Source: Gemmatimonadales bacterium
GTDB taxonomy: Bacteria; Gemmatimonadota; Gemmatimonadetes; Gemmatimonadales; GWC2-71-9
Direction: 5' to 3'
Length of the DNA: 64,000 nucleotides
NCBI GenBank assembly: GCA_013812695.1
Contig: JACCSZ010000248.1
Location: 7,283-71,282, forward strand
Part shown: in pieces, positions 54,128 through 63,044 of the stretch
Numbering within the stretch: the stretch's first letter is position 1
Layout: the number at the start of each line of letters is the position of its first letter
The notes under the pieces: model-generated
Seen by the model: only the letters and a program-made list of their open reading frames with translations
The model's database searches: none
What the model was told of the DNA's origin: nothing
Translations under genes and position numbers: made by a program

Positions 54128-54628
54128 ATGGTAGGGAGGTCCAAGGATCTCGGCGTGCCGCACCCGCCGGAAGTCGGGCTCGGGAGGGTCATCCTCAGCG
54201 GGTTGATCGCCGGGCTCGTCGCCACCGGAGCCAAGACGCTGTGCGAGGTCATCTCGCCCCCGCGTCCTCCCGGCGTGCTTTCTCCACTGGGCAACGCGCT
54301 CGACGCGGTCTCCCTCAGCCTCACAGGGATGCCCGATCGGGCGAAGGCGGTGTCGGAGCCGGCCGTCCATTTACTGTTCGGCACGCTGGCCGGCGGTGCC
54401 TTTGCCGGGATCGAGCGCCACGTGCCGCAGATTCGTGCCGGCTACGGAGCGCTCTTCGGTGTCTCGTTCTGGCTCCTGGTTCATGAAGGCGTGCTGCCGT
54501 GGCTGGGATTGTCGCCCACACCGGCGCAGATGACCGTCCGGGAGCAGCGGAACGAGCTGGTTTCCCACACGGTCTTCGGCGTCGTGCTCGAGTCGGTTCG
54601 CCGCGCCCTCCTCCGGACACGGGGGTGA
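54128..54628 (+). CDS. YagU/DUF1440-like inner-membrane protein
   Basis: 166 aa, starting 4 bp after the glucoamylase stop. Three to four hydrophobic segments: GRVILSGLIAGLVATGAKTL, AVHLLFGTLAGGAFAGIERH, and ALFGVSFWLLVHEGVLPWLGL; the VSFWLLVHEGVLPWLGL and HTVFGVVLE segments resemble YagU. Role unknown. Family assignment moderate. Confidence 0.65.
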   Translation: MVGRSKDLGVPHPPEVGLGRVILSGLIAGLVATGAKTLCEVISPPRPPGVLSPLGNALDAVSLSLTGMPDRAKAVSEPAVHLLFGTLAGGAFAGIERHVPQIRAGYGALFGVSFWLLVHEGVLPWLGLSPTPAQMTVREQRNELVSHTVFGVVLESVRRALLRTRG

Positions 54629-54664
54629 CCCCGTGGTGCCTGCCCCGCCGGCATCGGGACCCTG

Positions 54665-56212
54665 ATGCCGGCTGAGTCCTACGACGTCATCATCATCGGC
54701 ACCGGGGCGGGCGGCGGCACGCTGGCCCAGCGCCTGGCGCCGAGCGGCAAGCGCATTCTCATCCTCGAGCGCGGGGGTTTCCTCCCCCGCGAGAAGCAGA
54801 ACTGGGATTCCACCGCGGTGTTCCAGGACATGCGCTACCACACCTCCGAACAGTGGTACGACGCCGAGGGCAAGAGCTTCAGGCCGCACACCGGCTACTT
54901 CGTGGGCGGCAACACCAAGGTCTACGGCGGCGCCATGTTCCGGTTGCGTGAACGCGACTTCGAGACCGTCCAGCACCGCGGCGGCGTCTCGCCGGAATGG
55001 CCGGTCAAGTATCGCGATTTCGAGCCCTACTATCGCCAGGCCGAGCTGCTCTACGACGTCCACGGCCAACGCGGCGTCGATCCCACGGAGCCGCCGATGA
55101 GCGCGGATTATCCTTTCCCGCCGTTCGCCCACGAACCCCGCATCCAGGAGCTGCACGATCGATTGCAGGAGCACGGCCATGTGCCCTTCCCGGTTCCGCT
55201 CGCCCTCAAGCGCGACGATCGCGACCCGCTCCACAGTCCGTGCATCCGCTGCAGCACGTGCGACGGGTTTCCCTGCCTGATCGACGCGAAAGCGGACGCC
55301 GACCTGAACGGCATCCGGCCCGCGCTGCGGCATCCGGACGTCACGCTCGAGCTGAACGCCAAGGTGACCCGGCTCCGCGCCGACCGGAGCGCGCGCGAAG
55401 TCTCCGCCGTCGAGGCGGACGTGAACGGCGTGGCGCATCGCTTCTACGGGGACCTCGTGGTGGTCGCCGCCGGCGCCATCAACTCCGCCGCGCTGCTACT
55501 CCGCAGCGCTTCGGACAAACATCCTCACGGGTTGGCGAACTCCTCGGACCAGGTCGGGCGCAATTACATGCGTCACCTCAACGGCGCGATGCTCGGGCTG
55601 AGCCGGCAGCGCAATCCCGTCGTCTTCCAGAAGACCCTGGCGCTGAACGACTACTACTGGGGCGAGGCGGACTTTCCCTTCCCGATGGGACATATCCAAC
55701 TGCTGGGCAAGACCGACCGGGGGCTCCTCGCGGCCGACGCGCCATGGTTTGCGCCGGGGTTCGCGCTCGATCAGATGGCCCGGCACTCGGTCGATTGGTG
55801 GGTCACGGCGGAGGATCTTCCGCACCCGGGCAACCGCGTCATGGTCGGGCGGGACGGGGCCATTCACCTGCAGCAGCGCGATCGATACTACGAGCACTTC
55901 GACCGGCTGGTGGCACGCTGGAAGCGCGAGTTGAAGGCGGTCGATGCCGCCAGCCGGAGGCTTCCCCTCTCGCTCTACCTGTTCAAGAAGATCCCGGCGA
56001 TGGGCGTGGCCCATCAGAACGGGACCTGCCGGTTCGGGGACGATCCCCGGACCTCGGTACTGAATGCCTTCTGCCAGACCCATGACGTGGACAATCTCTA
56101 CGTCGTCGACGGCAGTTTCTTCTGCTCCAGCGGCGCGGTGAACCCGTCGCTCACCATCGCCGCGAACGCGTTGCGGGTGGGTGATCATCTCCTGGAACGG
56201 CTCGGCCATTAG
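54665..56212 (+). CDS. GMC-family FAD oxidoreductase
   Basis: 515 aa. An FAD-binding Rossmann motif at the very N-terminus (DVIIIGTGAGGGTLAQRLA), RILILERGGFLPRE, the GMC signature region GYFVGGNTKVYGGAMFRLRE (split), and a Cys-rich segment CIRCSTCDGFPC. The C-terminal active-site part has AHQNGTCRFGDDP and NLYVVDGSFFCSSGAVNPSLTI (His then Asn). Oxidises an alcohol or sugar; no signal peptide. It precedes the VOC-channel fusion by 7 bp or overlaps it, depending on the start chosen. Confidence 0.9.
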   Translation: MPAESYDVIIIGTGAGGGTLAQRLAPSGKRILILERGGFLPREKQNWDSTAVFQDMRYHTSEQWYDAEGKSFRPHTGYFVGGNTKVYGGAMFRLRERDFETVQHRGGVSPEWPVKYRDFEPYYRQAELLYDVHGQRGVDPTEPPMSADYPFPPFAHEPRIQELHDRLQEHGHVPFPVPLALKRDDRDPLHSPCIRCSTCDGFPCLIDAKADADLNGIRPALRHPDVTLELNAKVTRLRADRSAREVSAVEADVNGVAHRFYGDLVVVAAGAINSAALLLRSASDKHPHGLANSSDQVGRNYMRHLNGAMLGLSRQRNPVVFQKTLALNDYYWGEADFPFPMGHIQLLGKTDRGLLAADAPWFAPGFALDQMARHSVDWWVTAEDLPHPGNRVMVGRDGAIHLQQRDRYYEHFDRLVARWKRELKAVDAASRRLPLSLYLFKKIPAMGVAHQNGTCRFGDDPRTSVLNAFCQTHDVDNLYVVDGSFFCSSGAVNPSLTIAANALRVGDHLLERLGH

Positions 56213-56219
56213 CGCGCCG

Positions 56220-57809
56220 GTGCGACGCCTGGCGCTCGGTCTGTGCGTGCTCGCCTCCGCGTTGGCCGCCGCCTTCGCGGCCCCGACGGTCGAGATCACG
56301 GCGATCGAAGTGACGGTCGCGGACCTTCCGCGGGCGCTCGCGTTCTACACCGATGTCCTGCAGTTCCAGGTGGTGGCGCGGGCGGAGGAGGCGGGACTGG
56401 CCACGGCCCGCCTCAGGCTGGGTGAGGAGACGCTGATCCTCCGGGACTTCGCCGCGAACGGCCGGGCGATTCCCGCCAACCTTTCCGCCAATGACCGCTC
56501 GTTTCAGCATATCGCGATCGTCGTCGGTGACATGGCGGCGGCCCATGCCCACCTGCTCCGCCACCGCACGCGCATCGTGTCCACCGGGGTTCAGCGGCTG
56601 CCGGAGTGGAACTTCGACGCGGCCGGCATTCGCGCGCTCTACTTCCGCGACCCGGATGGTCATTTCCTCGAGCTGATCCAGTTCCCGGACGATAAAGGCG
56701 AGCCACGCTGGCACCGCCGCGGCGGCGCGCTGTTCCGCGGGATCGACCACACGGCGCTAGTAGTGTCGGACCGGACGCGCAGCGTCCGGTACTATCGCGA
56801 CGTGCTGGGTCTCAGCCTGGCCGGTGAGAGCTTCAACCATGGCCGCGAGCAGGAGCGCCTGAATCGCGTGGCCGGGTCGCGCGTTCGCATCACCACCTTC
56901 CGGGCGGCGAAAGGGCCCGGCATCGAGCTGCTGCACTACGAGGCGCCGGGCGTGGCTCGTGCGCTCTCCCAGGTCGTCGCACCCAACGACCTGTCCGCCT
57001 GGCGCATCGACCTCCAGACCAGCGGAGCCGCCACCACCCGGGAAACCGCCGATCCGGACGGTCACAGGCTCCTGGTGGAGCGTCGGCCCGCCGACGCCCC
57101 TCGGAGCGAGTATCCGGTGGAAGCGGTGCGCCAGCATTGGCCCCGCTATCTGATGGAAGGAGCGCAGCTCGGCATCTTCATGGCGGTGGCGTTGTATCTC
57201 GCCCTCGCGCTGGACCATCCGCGGTCGCGGCTGCACCAGGCGATTGCGAGCCCCCTCCTCCGCCGGTTCCTCTTTGGCCTCGGCATCGGGATCACGGTGA
57301 TTATCCTGATCTACTCGAGCTGGGGCCGTCAATCCGGTGCGCACTTCAATCCCGCGGTTACGCTGGCCCTGCTGCATCTGGCTCGGATTCAGCCGTGGGA
57401 TGCGTTGTTCTACATCCTCGCGCAGTTCGCCGGCGGCTGGCTCGGCGTCGTCCTGGCGGCGGCGCCGTTTCGGGATGCGAGCGCGCACAAGGCCGTGAAC
57501 TACGTGGTCACCGCGCCGGGGGCCCGAGGAGTCGGTGCCGCGTTCGCCGCCGAGTTTCTCATTGCATTCATCCTCATGGCCATGCTGCGGCTGGTCCATC
57601 AGCACGACCTGATGAAGCCGTACGTCGGCTACGTCGCCGGCTGCCTCCTCGTCGTCTACATCACGTTCGAGGCGCCGTTCTCGGGCATGAGCTTGAACCC
57701 TGCCCGGAGCGTGGCCTCCGCCATTCCAGCCCGGAACTGGCAGGCGATCTGGATCTACTTCGCCGCGCCGATTCTGGCGATGCTGTTGGCGGTCGAGGTA
57801 GTTCAGTAG
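56220..57809 (+). CDS. Fusion of two VOC (glyoxalase-fold) modules with a MIP/aquaporin channel
   Basis: 529 aa from GTG 56220 (a GTG at 56181 would overlap the GMC gene by 32 bp and add 13 residues). Residues 1-22 are an export signal or membrane segment. VOC module 1 spans about 25-155 (VEITAIEVTVADLPRALAFY, FQHIAIVVGDM, FRDPDGHFLELIQF). VOC module 2 spans about 178-300 (FRGIDHTALVVSDRTRSVRYY, DPDGHRLLVE). From about 315 to the end is a six-helix MIP channel with both NPA boxes, at 377-379 (SGAHFNPAVT) and 493-495 (SGMSLNPARS). The frame is continuous with no stop. Substrate unknown; the VOC part probably faces the periplasm. Confidence 0.88.
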   Translation: MRRLALGLCVLASALAAAFAAPTVEITAIEVTVADLPRALAFYTDVLQFQVVARAEEAGLATARLRLGEETLILRDFAANGRAIPANLSANDRSFQHIAIVVGDMAAAHAHLLRHRTRIVSTGVQRLPEWNFDAAGIRALYFRDPDGHFLELIQFPDDKGEPRWHRRGGALFRGIDHTALVVSDRTRSVRYYRDVLGLSLAGESFNHGREQERLNRVAGSRVRITTFRAAKGPGIELLHYEAPGVARALSQVVAPNDLSAWRIDLQTSGAATTRETADPDGHRLLVERRPADAPRSEYPVEAVRQHWPRYLMEGAQLGIFMAVALYLALALDHPRSRLHQAIASPLLRRFLFGLGIGITVIILIYSSWGRQSGAHFNPAVTLALLHLARIQPWDALFYILAQFAGGWLGVVLAAAPFRDASAHKAVNYVVTAPGARGVGAAFAAEFLIAFILMAMLRLVHQHDLMKPYVGYVAGCLLVVYITFEAPFSGMSLNPARSVASAIPARNWQAIWIYFAAPILAMLLAVEVVQ

Positions 57810-58017
57810 GCTGGCGGAGTGGACACGGCCACGGCCCCCGATGCCACAGTCTCCCTGCTCGGTCTCTATCTGTTGCACCCCACAGTTCCGCAGCACCTGC
57901 GACCGGCAGATCCCCACACGCCAACGACAAATCGGCTATCGAACGGCGCCGCCGCCAGCCCTATCGTAGAGGATGATACAGCCGGGTGCATGTCTTCTTG
58001 CGTCGAGCGGAGCGAGC

Positions 58018-59232
58018 ATGAATCACGTCCTGAAGGACTTCACGGTACAGCAAGTACTGGCCATCCTGTGCCTCACGCCGGTGGCGACGTCCCTGCTCGC
58101 GCAGGAGCGCGGCGCCGCGGGCGCCCGCTCGGAAATGACCGCCCTGGCGGCCACGACGGCCAAAGAATCGGGGCGACCCGCCTACACGCCCGCCACGGGC
58201 GTGAAGTTCAAGGGAAGCGACAACGTCTTCCTGAAGAGCGCGCTGGCCGTCGACTTCACGTATCGCCAAGCGACGGTCACCCTGCCGCTCTATCGCGGGA
58301 AGGCGCCGCGCGGCGAGGATGTCTACTACATCATCACCGAGGCGTCCGACTTCGAAGTCGCCAAGCAGATGGGTATCAACTATTCGCCCAAGATGGCGAA
58401 GGCGGCCGGCACCCCGGGCGCGCAGGTGGTGACGCTCAGTGGCGGCGTCATGCGCTTCAAGGGCAACGTCGATTTTGCCCCCGAGTATCAGGTGACCCCG
58501 GGGGAGGCCCCGACCTATTTCCCACCGAAGTCGTTCAAGCCCGGTGCCACGGGCGACGCGGAATGGTCGTCGATGGCGGTTCTCCCGAGCGGCCTCGTGT
58601 TGAACGTGCAGATGGTGCAGAATGCCAGCGGCGCGCACGACCGGCTCAAGGCGGTCGATCTCAAGAAGCGCACGGTGACGATGTCGCTGCTCGACGGTTT
58701 TCACGATGGCAAGCAGTACTACTACCACCTCGTCACCGATGTCTCGGCGGACCTGCCGGCCGTGCTCGAGAAAGGCGTCTTCACCCCGCGCCTGGCCAAG
58801 GTCGCCGGGTACGGCAAGTCCATGCCGTCCGACAAGTCGGCGCTGCTGGGCTTCTCGCCGGTGCTGAACGGGAGCACCGGCATGAACTCGGGCGAGGATC
58901 AGGGCTTCTCCACCTCACTCCGCAATGGCGGCATCGACCCGATCAACATCTTCCCGATCCCTCCTGACAACGGGGACGACTCGCGGGACAACAACTACAG
59001 TCCGCTGTGGGACGCCCACGTCAACATGTGGACGCCGGCCGCGGTCACAGCCGGCAAGGTGAAGCGCATCCGCTCGCTCGATGAACTGAAAGGATTGATC
59101 AAGGACGGGCACATCACCAGCGCCATGATCAACCCCCCTGGGCCAGGGAATGCATATGTCGGCGGTCTTCGTTCGACCCAGGTGATCATCAATTGCCCGG
59201 TGGTGGCGCAGCCGGACCTCCCTCCTCGCTGA
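58018..59232 (+). CDS. Exported protein, copy 2 of the three-member paralogous family
   Basis: 404 aa from ATG 58018 (GGAG five bases upstream). A cleavable signal peptide, VQQVLAILCLTPVATSLLAQ. Family landmarks: TLPLYRGKAPRGEDVYYIIT, MGINYSPKMAKAAG, MRFKGNVDFAP, NASGAHDRLKAVD, DPINIFPIPP, NYSPLWDAHVNMWT and TQVIINCPVV. Copy 1 is at 44722 and copy 3 follows directly. Unlike them it has no lipobox, so it would be soluble periplasmic or secreted. Function unknown. The 208 bp before it (57810-58017) show no recognised element. Confidence 0.7.
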   Translation: MNHVLKDFTVQQVLAILCLTPVATSLLAQERGAAGARSEMTALAATTAKESGRPAYTPATGVKFKGSDNVFLKSALAVDFTYRQATVTLPLYRGKAPRGEDVYYIITEASDFEVAKQMGINYSPKMAKAAGTPGAQVVTLSGGVMRFKGNVDFAPEYQVTPGEAPTYFPPKSFKPGATGDAEWSSMAVLPSGLVLNVQMVQNASGAHDRLKAVDLKKRTVTMSLLDGFHDGKQYYYHLVTDVSADLPAVLEKGVFTPRLAKVAGYGKSMPSDKSALLGFSPVLNGSTGMNSGEDQGFSTSLRNGGIDPINIFPIPPDNGDDSRDNNYSPLWDAHVNMWTPAAVTAGKVKRIRSLDELKGLIKDGHITSAMINPPGPGNAYVGGLRSTQVIINCPVVAQPDLPPR

Positions 59233-59237
59233 TCCCC

Positions 59238-59274
59238 CCACCTCCCGAGCGGTGTGGCATCGTTCGGGAGGTGG
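59238..59274 (+). terminator. Hairpin after copy 2
   Basis: CCACCTCCCGA (59238-59248) pairs perfectly with TCGGGAGGTGG (59264-59274), with a 15-base loop, starting 5 bp after the stop. No U-tract. Confidence 0.6.
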
Positions 59275-59361
59275 CGCCAGCACCACCGTCGACGCCGCAG
59301 CGTGGGGCGGACACCGGAAGCTGACGATGCCTCACACGACCTCAACCAAGGTATTTCCGAC

Positions 59362-60642
59362 ATGATCGTCTCTGACGGTCCCCCCGACTCCGGCCTGGTG
59401 CGGCGCAGTGCGATCGGTGCCCTCACGGCCCTCCTGCTGGCGTGCTCGGACAGCGACAACCTCTCCCCTCCGCCGGGCGGGACGCCCCCTCCGGACGGCG
59501 TTCCCCTGACCGGTGAGCTGGACCGCGGCAACCTGACGATGACGAGCGTCATCAGTGCCAACCTGGACCTCAACGTCGCCAAGGTTCCGTTGTTCAGGGG
59601 AACGTACAACGGCACCCGCGTGTGGTTTGTCCGCATGGACGTCTCCGATTCCGCGCTGGCGGTCGAGCTCGGCCTCAACTTCGCTCCCCGCCTGGCCAAC
59701 GCCCAGAACGGCTGCCCTGCCTGCGTGCAGACCGTGCAATCCAGCGACCCGGTCGTGGGAGGGGCCGATGTGGCATTCGCGGGGACCGTCGACTTCAGCC
59801 CGGATCGTGTCATCGTCCCCAGCGAGACCGGCTTTCCGCCGATCACGGCCCAACCCGGCTCGGTGGCGGGGCCCGGGTATAGCGACCTGGTTCGGGTCGG
59901 CACCGATCCGGTCGTCTTCAACGCGCCGATCGTGGCGGTAGGAAGCGGGCCGTTCGACGTCAGCGGAGCGCACACGAATACGCTGGACCGTGTCATGGCG
60001 ATCGACACCGTCGCCATGACGGTGGACATGCAATTCATCCGCGCTTTCGCGTTCGGCACGGACATCTTCTACTTCACCTTCAGCTCGTCCGGGGGGCTGT
60101 CGTCCACCTTCGAGCGCGCCACGTTCCTGCCGGTGCTCGGCTCGCTGCCGTTCGCCAACGACGACCAGAACCTGGCCGGCGCCCGCGCCTCGATCTTCAC
60201 GTTCACCAATGGGATGCGGGGAGAGGTCAGTCCACCGGGACAGGGACTGACCCACGTGCTCCTCGACAATCCGCCGGGAGGCCTCAGCCTGGCCGACCCG
60301 GCGCTGCTCAATTCGCTGGCCATCGGCGGTGACGCGCACAACGTGCTCGGCGCCTTCCCGCTGACGCTCTCGGATCCCGCGGAGCGCCGGCTCTACTCGC
60401 CGATGTGGGATCTCAACATCGCCGTGTGGAGCGACGAGGCCGTCGCTAACGGTCAGAACTTCGCGCAGCGGGACGCCAACGAAATCCGGCAACTCGCGGT
60501 CGAGGGACTGGTCACGAATCCAGGGGGTGGGTTCCTGAGTTCCGCGAACTTCGTGGTCAACTGCCCGGCGTTTGGTTTCGCGTTCGACCCCCCCACGGAA
60601 GCGCAGGCCGATCGCCCCCGCGAGTTCGACCGCCGGCCGTGA
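59362..60642 (+). CDS. Exported lipoprotein, copy 3 of the three-member paralogous family
   Basis: 426 aa from ATG 59362. Lipobox GALTALLLACSDS, then a Pro-rich linker. Family landmarks are more diverged: VAKVPLFRGTYNGTRVWFV, ELGLNFAPRL, VAFAGTVDFSP, FNAPIVAVGSG, DVSGAHTNTLDRVMAID, RLYSPMWDLNIAVWS and SSANFVVNCPAFGF. It has an additional Cys pair (GCPAC at about 115). The next gene downstream is the diheme cytochrome. Confidence 0.68.
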   Translation: MIVSDGPPDSGLVRRSAIGALTALLLACSDSDNLSPPPGGTPPPDGVPLTGELDRGNLTMTSVISANLDLNVAKVPLFRGTYNGTRVWFVRMDVSDSALAVELGLNFAPRLANAQNGCPACVQTVQSSDPVVGGADVAFAGTVDFSPDRVIVPSETGFPPITAQPGSVAGPGYSDLVRVGTDPVVFNAPIVAVGSGPFDVSGAHTNTLDRVMAIDTVAMTVDMQFIRAFAFGTDIFYFTFSSSGGLSSTFERATFLPVLGSLPFANDDQNLAGARASIFTFTNGMRGEVSPPGQGLTHVLLDNPPGGLSLADPALLNSLAIGGDAHNVLGAFPLTLSDPAERRLYSPMWDLNIAVWSDEAVANGQNFAQRDANEIRQLAVEGLVTNPGGGFLSSANFVVNCPAFGFAFDPPTEAQADRPREFDRRP

Positions 60643-60700
60643 TGCATAGGCGCGTCAGTCGAAACCGGGATATCCGCCAATGCCGCCGATAAATCGTTCA

Positions 60701-60730
60701 TTGATACCATTCCAAGCCGGGGCATATCCT
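60701..60730 (+). promoter_or_regulatory. Promoter of the cytochrome gene
   Basis: TTGATA (60701-60706), an 18-bp spacer, and TATCCT (60725-60730). Predicted start near 60737, where an in-frame ATG also lies. Confidence 0.5.
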
Positions 60731-60796
60731 AGTGAGATGGATCGTTGTCGAATGGTTCGACCAGGCGCGGTGTCCATGGATTCAGCGGAGGTCAGC

Positions 60797-62410
60797 ATGC
60801 GGCCCTTTCAGTTCCTCTCCCGCGCCAGGTTGCCTTGGCTGTGGACTTCCATGTGCGTTGTCCTTGCGGTCGGTTGCGGCGACGACGATGGGACCGACCC
60901 GACGGAGGGTACAGATGGGCCCGCCAACCCGGGCGTTCCCGTGCCGCGTCAGGATGGCGATCCGACGCTGGGCCAGGAGGTGTTCCGATTCGAAACATTC
61001 AACAACGAACGGTTCTTCACCGATGCACTGCGGCTCGGTGCCGGGTTGACCGCGGCCGGAACGACCCCGCTCCAATTGCTCGGACTCGGCGTGAACATCG
61101 ACGTCGACGCGCTCCCCGCGGACCTTCGGCAGACCCTTACGGCCGAGCTTCAGGCCGACCCTGGCGGCGGCACCTCGACACTGCTGAACGACCCCGCCAT
61201 GACCGCCACGTTCTTCAATGCGAACGCCGTCATCGGCCTGCCGACCAAGGACAGCAACGGCGATGGGGTGCTCGACGTGGCGGCAGGAGACAAGGTCGGC
61301 ACGAGCTGCGCACTGTGTCACACCCGCGCCGAAGATGGAGCAATGTTCAGCGTGCCGAACAGAGGCTCGATCGGGCCCCGCGGGGACGGTCTCGCCACCC
61401 ACAATCTCGATTTTGGCCGCCTGATGGCAGCGGCCGCCAATTCGCGTGCGCTCTATCCCCTCCTGCAGCTTTCCCTGAGCGCCAACGGCGGGAACACCCT
61501 GGGTCTCGCGCCGACCGGGCTGACGGAAACCTCGTCGGAAGCCGACGTGGATGCGTATCTCTCCAACCCGCTGTTCTATCCGGTGGGGATGTTCGACGAT
61601 ACGTTCGACGGCAACGGCGATCCGATGCACAATGCCCCCCTGTTCCGGCAGGATCTCGCCGCGACCTTTGGAAGCGAGGGGACGTTCGAGAAGCTGGACC
61701 AGTTCAGCAACCTGGTGTATACGGGTCTCTTCGATCCCACGACGCTCACCACGGCGGGAGGACGGGCGTTCTTGAACCTGCTGGGAGGAGCCGCCGGCAC
61801 CGAGATCGCCGATGACTACGTTCAGGTCCTCGCCGAGACCGGCGTGACCGGCTATCCCTATGTGGCCGCCGCACCCGCGGCCGCCGGCCAGGACGCGCCG
61901 CTCGGCATCCGCGTGGACGACACCAAGCTATTCGCCATGAACGCCTACCTGGCGGGCTTGCCGGCTCCGAGTGGTATGGGCGGGAGCGATGAAGGTCGCC
62001 AGCTCTTCCGGACCGTGGGCTGCACTGAATGCCACAATGTGGATCAGGGCAACACGGTTCCGACGTTCCTCGTCCCGATGGCGACGATCTTTCCCGGCGA
62101 CGCGCCCGTGACGCTGGCACAGCGGATGCCGCCGCTGAACCCGGTGCTCAACACCGTCTCCTCGCCGTTCGACGACAAGATGGCGGTTGTCAACGCGAGC
62201 GTTCGCGGCGACATCCGCGGAACGGCGCTGCCACTGCTCCTGGATCTGGCGCGCAAGCCCGTGTTTCTGCATGACAACTCGGTGCCGACCCTCGCAGATT
62301 TGTTGAACCCGGTGCGTGGCGCGACGGCGCCCCACCCTTTCTACCTCGCCGACGCTTCGCAGCGCGCGCAGGTGGTGGCATTCCTCCAGGGTCTCGACAC
62401 CGACAACTGA
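60797..62410 (+). CDS. Diheme cytochrome c lipoprotein
   Basis: 537 aa from ATG 60797 (GGAG six bases upstream; in-frame ATG at 60737 considered). A lipobox, VVLAVGCGDDD. Two c-type haem motifs: CALCH at 171-175 (GTSCALCHTRA) and CTECH at 409-413 (VGCTECHNVD). Segments such as FFNANAVIGLPTKDSNGDGV and FGRLMAAAANSRALYP lie between them. The arrangement resembles exported diheme cytochrome/peroxidase-like proteins but not a named one. It probably transfers electrons in the periplasm, perhaps with the neighbouring exported proteins. Confidence 0.85.
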   Translation: MRPFQFLSRARLPWLWTSMCVVLAVGCGDDDGTDPTEGTDGPANPGVPVPRQDGDPTLGQEVFRFETFNNERFFTDALRLGAGLTAAGTTPLQLLGLGVNIDVDALPADLRQTLTAELQADPGGGTSTLLNDPAMTATFFNANAVIGLPTKDSNGDGVLDVAAGDKVGTSCALCHTRAEDGAMFSVPNRGSIGPRGDGLATHNLDFGRLMAAAANSRALYPLLQLSLSANGGNTLGLAPTGLTETSSEADVDAYLSNPLFYPVGMFDDTFDGNGDPMHNAPLFRQDLAATFGSEGTFEKLDQFSNLVYTGLFDPTTLTTAGGRAFLNLLGGAAGTEIADDYVQVLAETGVTGYPYVAAAPAAAGQDAPLGIRVDDTKLFAMNAYLAGLPAPSGMGGSDEGRQLFRTVGCTECHNVDQGNTVPTFLVPMATIFPGDAPVTLAQRMPPLNPVLNTVSSPFDDKMAVVNASVRGDIRGTALPLLLDLARKPVFLHDNSVPTLADLLNPVRGATAPHPFYLADASQRAQVVAFLQGLDTDN

Positions 62411-62596
62411 GCCCGCCTGAGGCTGCCCCGGGCCGCGCGAGGCTGATCGGGCCGGGAACGAAAGGTCACATGTGATCTGCAACCCGGATTCCTGCGCGTT
62501 CTGGGAGTAAAATAGTGAAGGCGACGACGCTGTTACTGGGTCAAGCAACCCAAACCGGCCCGGTCCGGGCGGCCTGTCCTCACACGGAGCGAGCAC

Positions 62597-63013
62597 ATGC
62601 GCAAGGCATCAATTCTGGCGACGGCCCTGATTCTGGCGGCGTGCTCGAGGAATCCCGAGCCCGACGTCGACGCGACTGGCGGTGCGGATGCGTCCGCGCG
62701 CGACACGGCGATGACTGACACTACGATGATGGCCGGCGACAGCGCCATGATGGGCGACTCGGCAATGGCGGGGGACAGTGTCCGGACCGAAGGCGACAGC
62801 GCGCTGGTGAATCAGGATGGCGCGGCGCAGCCCACGCAGGAGACGATGGAGAGCGATTCCGTCATGGGTGACAGCACGCTGACGGGCCAGGCGAACGATA
62901 CCGAAACCATGAGCGACTCCTCGATGATGCACGGAGACAGCACCATGGACGGCATGGATGCCCCGGCCGGAGACCCGCTGCCGACGGATTCGGCCCAAGG
63001 TCAGAGCCCCTGA
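62597..63013 (+). CDS. Low-complexity Met/Asp/Ser lipoprotein
   Basis: 138 aa. Lipobox LILAACSRN. The mature part is almost entirely Asp, Ser, Thr, Met and Gly with short repeats of the type AMxGDSAM, such as MMAGDSAMMGDSAMAGDS and SSMMHGDSTMDGMD. No fold is expected. The acidic, Met-rich composition could bind metal ions, but this is speculative. A -10-like TAAAAT lies at 62508-62513. Followed by a hairpin. Confidence 0.65.
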   Translation: MRKASILATALILAACSRNPEPDVDATGGADASARDTAMTDTTMMAGDSAMMGDSAMAGDSVRTEGDSALVNQDGAAQPTQETMESDSVMGDSTLTGQANDTETMSDSSMMHGDSTMDGMDAPAGDPLPTDSAQGQSP

Positions 63014-63044
63014 TCGGCACATCGCGGAGCGCCGTGATTAAACC

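Noticed and set aside
60737..60796. Upstream ATG 60737 as a leaderless start of the cytochrome gene
   Set aside because: It gives an overlong region before the lipoprotein signal, and ATG 60797 has a proper GGAG; kept only as an alternative.
62466..62475. Palindrome TCACATGTGA as a CRP site
   Set aside because: The half-site order and spacing are opposite to TGTGA-N6-TCACA, and no supporting context exists.
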